Shown here: positions 62,733 through 64,000 of the stretch, piece by piece
How positions within the stretch are numbered: the first letter of the stretch is position 1
Layout of the letters: each line of letters opens with the position of its first letter
Assembly (NCBI RefSeq): GCF_014280435.1
Contig: NZ_CP060388.1
Location: 3,609,501-3,673,500, forward strand
Direction: 5' to 3'
DNA: 64,000 nucleotides
Source: Sphingobium sp. KCTC 72723
Lineage (GTDB): Bacteria > Pseudomonadota > Alphaproteobacteria > Sphingomonadales > Sphingomonadaceae
Position numbers and translations under genes: made by a program
Notes under the pieces: model-generated
Told to the model about the DNA's origin: nothing
The model's input: the letters and a program-made list of their open reading frames with translations, nothing else
Databases searched by the model: none

Positions 62733-62972
62733 GTCCAAAGTGACGACTGAACTTCGTGACGGGGTGAAGGTAGGAACGCTGGGTAGCCGGCTACGCGTTG
62801 CGCAACGTCATGTAGTCGATCATACGACGGCGCAGCGGGCTAACAGCTGTTGTGGTATCAGCGATGAGGTGGTTACGCATCAAAGGTTGGCCTCACCGAC
62901 CAAACCTTCTCATCAGGAGGCCATTACAGCCAATACCTACGCATCTCCCACGTCAGCGGGTTTGTTCAACCC
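62733..62972 (-). mobile_element. Solo end fragment of the IS91-family element
   Basis: Matches 24867-25107: the first codons of the tyrosine recombinase, its upstream leader, and the terminal segment ending CAGCGGGTTTGTTCAA. Scattered substitutions are present; the terminal hairpin CCCGC-GTCA-GCGGG has become CCCAC-GTCA-GCGGG. The recombinase start codon (CAT at 24997-24999) is changed here (GAT). Confidence 0.85.
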
Positions 62973-63167
62973 TTAGATTCTTATTTCACGCTCGATGCTC
63001 TAGCCCAAGTTGAACAGTGCCAGCGGAACACGCAGAGAACGTGAGCTAGTAAGTATCTGATATTGCTGGGCGTGGATTTGGTGGCAAAACCGGGTGTGCT
63101 AACAACATTTTGCCTGTGACTGGCGGCTTGGTTTATTTTTACGGGTGCAGGCAGTAACAACCTGCCT

Positions 63168-64000
63168 ATGTATGTCGTCGAACGAGTCGCGCGCGGGCAC
63201 CGCTATCTGTACCTGGTCGAGAGCGTGCGCGAGGGCAAAGCCGTCCGCCAGCGCACGATCAAGGCTCTGGGCCGTAAGGATGTGCTGGCCGCCAGTGGCG
63301 AACTCGACAGGCTGGCCGCCTCGATCGCACGTCACGCGGGACGCAGTGTCATTCTGTCTGACATTGATGCAGGCCGGATCGCAGCCCGCCGGATAGGCGG
63401 TCCGCTGCTGTTCGGGCGCCTGTGGCAGCGGTTTGGCATCGATGCTGTAATGGAAGAGGTGCTGGAAGGCCGCCAGTTCGGCTTTGCCGTGGAGCGCGCC
63501 GTGTTTGTCGCCACACTGCACCGCCTGTTTGTCTCCGGCTCGGACCGAGCCTGCCTGGACTGGATGGAGAGCTACGCCATCGACGGCAGCGAGGATCTTG
63601 CCCTTCATCACTTCTATCGCGCCATGGCCTGGCTCGGCGAGGAGATCGAGGAGAAGACAGAAGGCGCATTGGCACCTCGCTGTGTGAAGGACGTGATCGA
63701 GGAGAAGCTGTTCGATCGCCGGCGGGACCTGTTCACTGATCTCAGCCTGGTGTTCATGGATACGACGTCGCTCTCGTTCTACGGTGCAGGCGGCGACACG
63801 CTGGGTCGGCGTGGTCATTCCAAGGACCACCGGCCCGAGCTTGCCCAGATGATCCTGGCCGTGGTGATCGACGCCGAGGGGCGTCCGATCTGCACCGAGA
63901 TGGTCCCGGGCAACACGGCCGACGTGAAGGTGCTCATGCCCATCGTCACGCGCCTGCGTACCCGCTTTGGGATAACCCGCTCGTGCGTCGTGGCCGACCG
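63168..64000 (+). CDS. IS1634-like transposase (3' end outside window)
   Basis: The frame is open from the ATG at 63168 (MYVVERVARGHRYLYLVESV) to the window edge, 277 codons visible. Features of IS1634-type IS4-superfamily transposases are GKAVRQRTIKALGR near 28, ARRIGGPLLFGRLWQRFGI, the first catalytic Asp in LVFMDTTSLSFYG (near 196), LGRRGHSKDHRPELAQMIL and CTEMVPGNTADVKVLMPIV. The second Asp would be at VVADR at the very edge. The Glu lies beyond. The left inverted repeat is not resolved in 62973-63167, which otherwise holds nothing recognised. Confidence 0.85.
   Translation, partial: MYVVERVARGHRYLYLVESVREGKAVRQRTIKALGRKDVLAASGELDRLAASIARHAGRSVILSDIDAGRIAARRIGGPLLFGRLWQRFGIDAVMEEVLEGRQFGFAVERAVFVATLHRLFVSGSDRACLDWMESYAIDGSEDLALHHFYRAMAWLGEEIEEKTEGALAPRCVKDVIEEKLFDRRRDLFTDLSLVFMDTTSLSFYGAGGDTLGRRGHSKDHRPELAQMILAVVIDAEGRPICTEMVPGNTADVKVLMPIVTRLRTRFGITRSCVVAD

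Noticed and set aside
1..64000. tRNA, rRNA, CRISPR array, riboswitch or replication origin
   Set aside because: I looked for cloverleaf-like ends, rRNA-like blocks, regular repeats and iterons and found none that I could support by eye; a covariance-model scan was not possible.

Overview
The window comes from a high-GC alphaproteobacterium, almost certainly a sphingomonad (Sphingobium/Novosphingobium/Sphingopyxis type). The basis is two large TonB-dependent receptors tied to catabolic operons, a CYP101-type P450, luciferase-like monooxygenases, many SDR and acyl-CoA enzymes, and a heavy load of IS91, IS5, IS21, IS3, IS701-like and IS1634-like elements. I see no rRNA, tRNA or CRISPR array and no replication origin. 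The insertion sequences and truncated genes suggest a plasmid or a genomic island.

Region 1 (1-3.7 kb): the tail of a PQQ-dehydrogenase-associated locus (SoxYZ-like carrier and CXXCW-motif protein), a TPR protein and a TetR regulator.

Region 2 (4-21.8 kb): a catabolic regulon whose parts match camphor-type bicyclic ketone degradation. It has a P450cam-family P450, an adjacent Zn alcohol dehydrogenase, a flavin reductase, a diketocamphane-monooxygenase-like LLM enzyme, a second LLM oxidoreductase, a type I Baeyer-Villiger monooxygenase, an SMP-30 lactonase, two crotonases, two SDRs, an acyl-CoA ligase, a RibB-like FMN-precursor enzyme and a TonB receptor. It forms at least five transcription units. 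Their promoters share a 14-bp palindrome, CTAAT-N4-ATTAG (exact or one mismatch), which I propose is the operator of one of the two TetR regulators. No ferredoxin or ferredoxin reductase for the P450 is present.

Region 3 (21.8-30.4 kb): a mobile-element pile-up. It holds an istB-like remnant, an IS91-family transposase with its tyrosine recombinase, a histone-deacetylase-family gene, a broken IS3 copy, a broken copy of the IS91-associated recombinase, an intact IS5 copy, and an IS701-like element whose transposase is interrupted in frame by a REP-like palindrome and which carries a small passenger ORF.

Region 4 (30.4-46 kb): an AraC regulator divergent from a second TonB receptor, followed by a tightly packed 11-gene operon for CoA-thioester degradation (two acyl-CoA dehydrogenases, thiolase, CoA ligase, three SDRs, crotonase, EthD protein, saccharopine-dehydrogenase-like protein, quinone-oxidoreductase-like protein).

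Region 5 (46-64 kb): an accessory patchwork. It includes an old-yellow-enzyme gene with a large internal deletion, LysR/SRPBCC/LysE/thioesterase genes, a junction where 5'-truncated panB abuts a 5'-truncated methyltransferase gene, ParDE and BrnTA modules, a broken resolvase, a large SWIM/SNF2 helicase, a complete IS21, a Fic-family protein with an altered active site, several gene scraps, a third piece of the IS91 end and the start of an IS1634-like transposase cut by the window edge.
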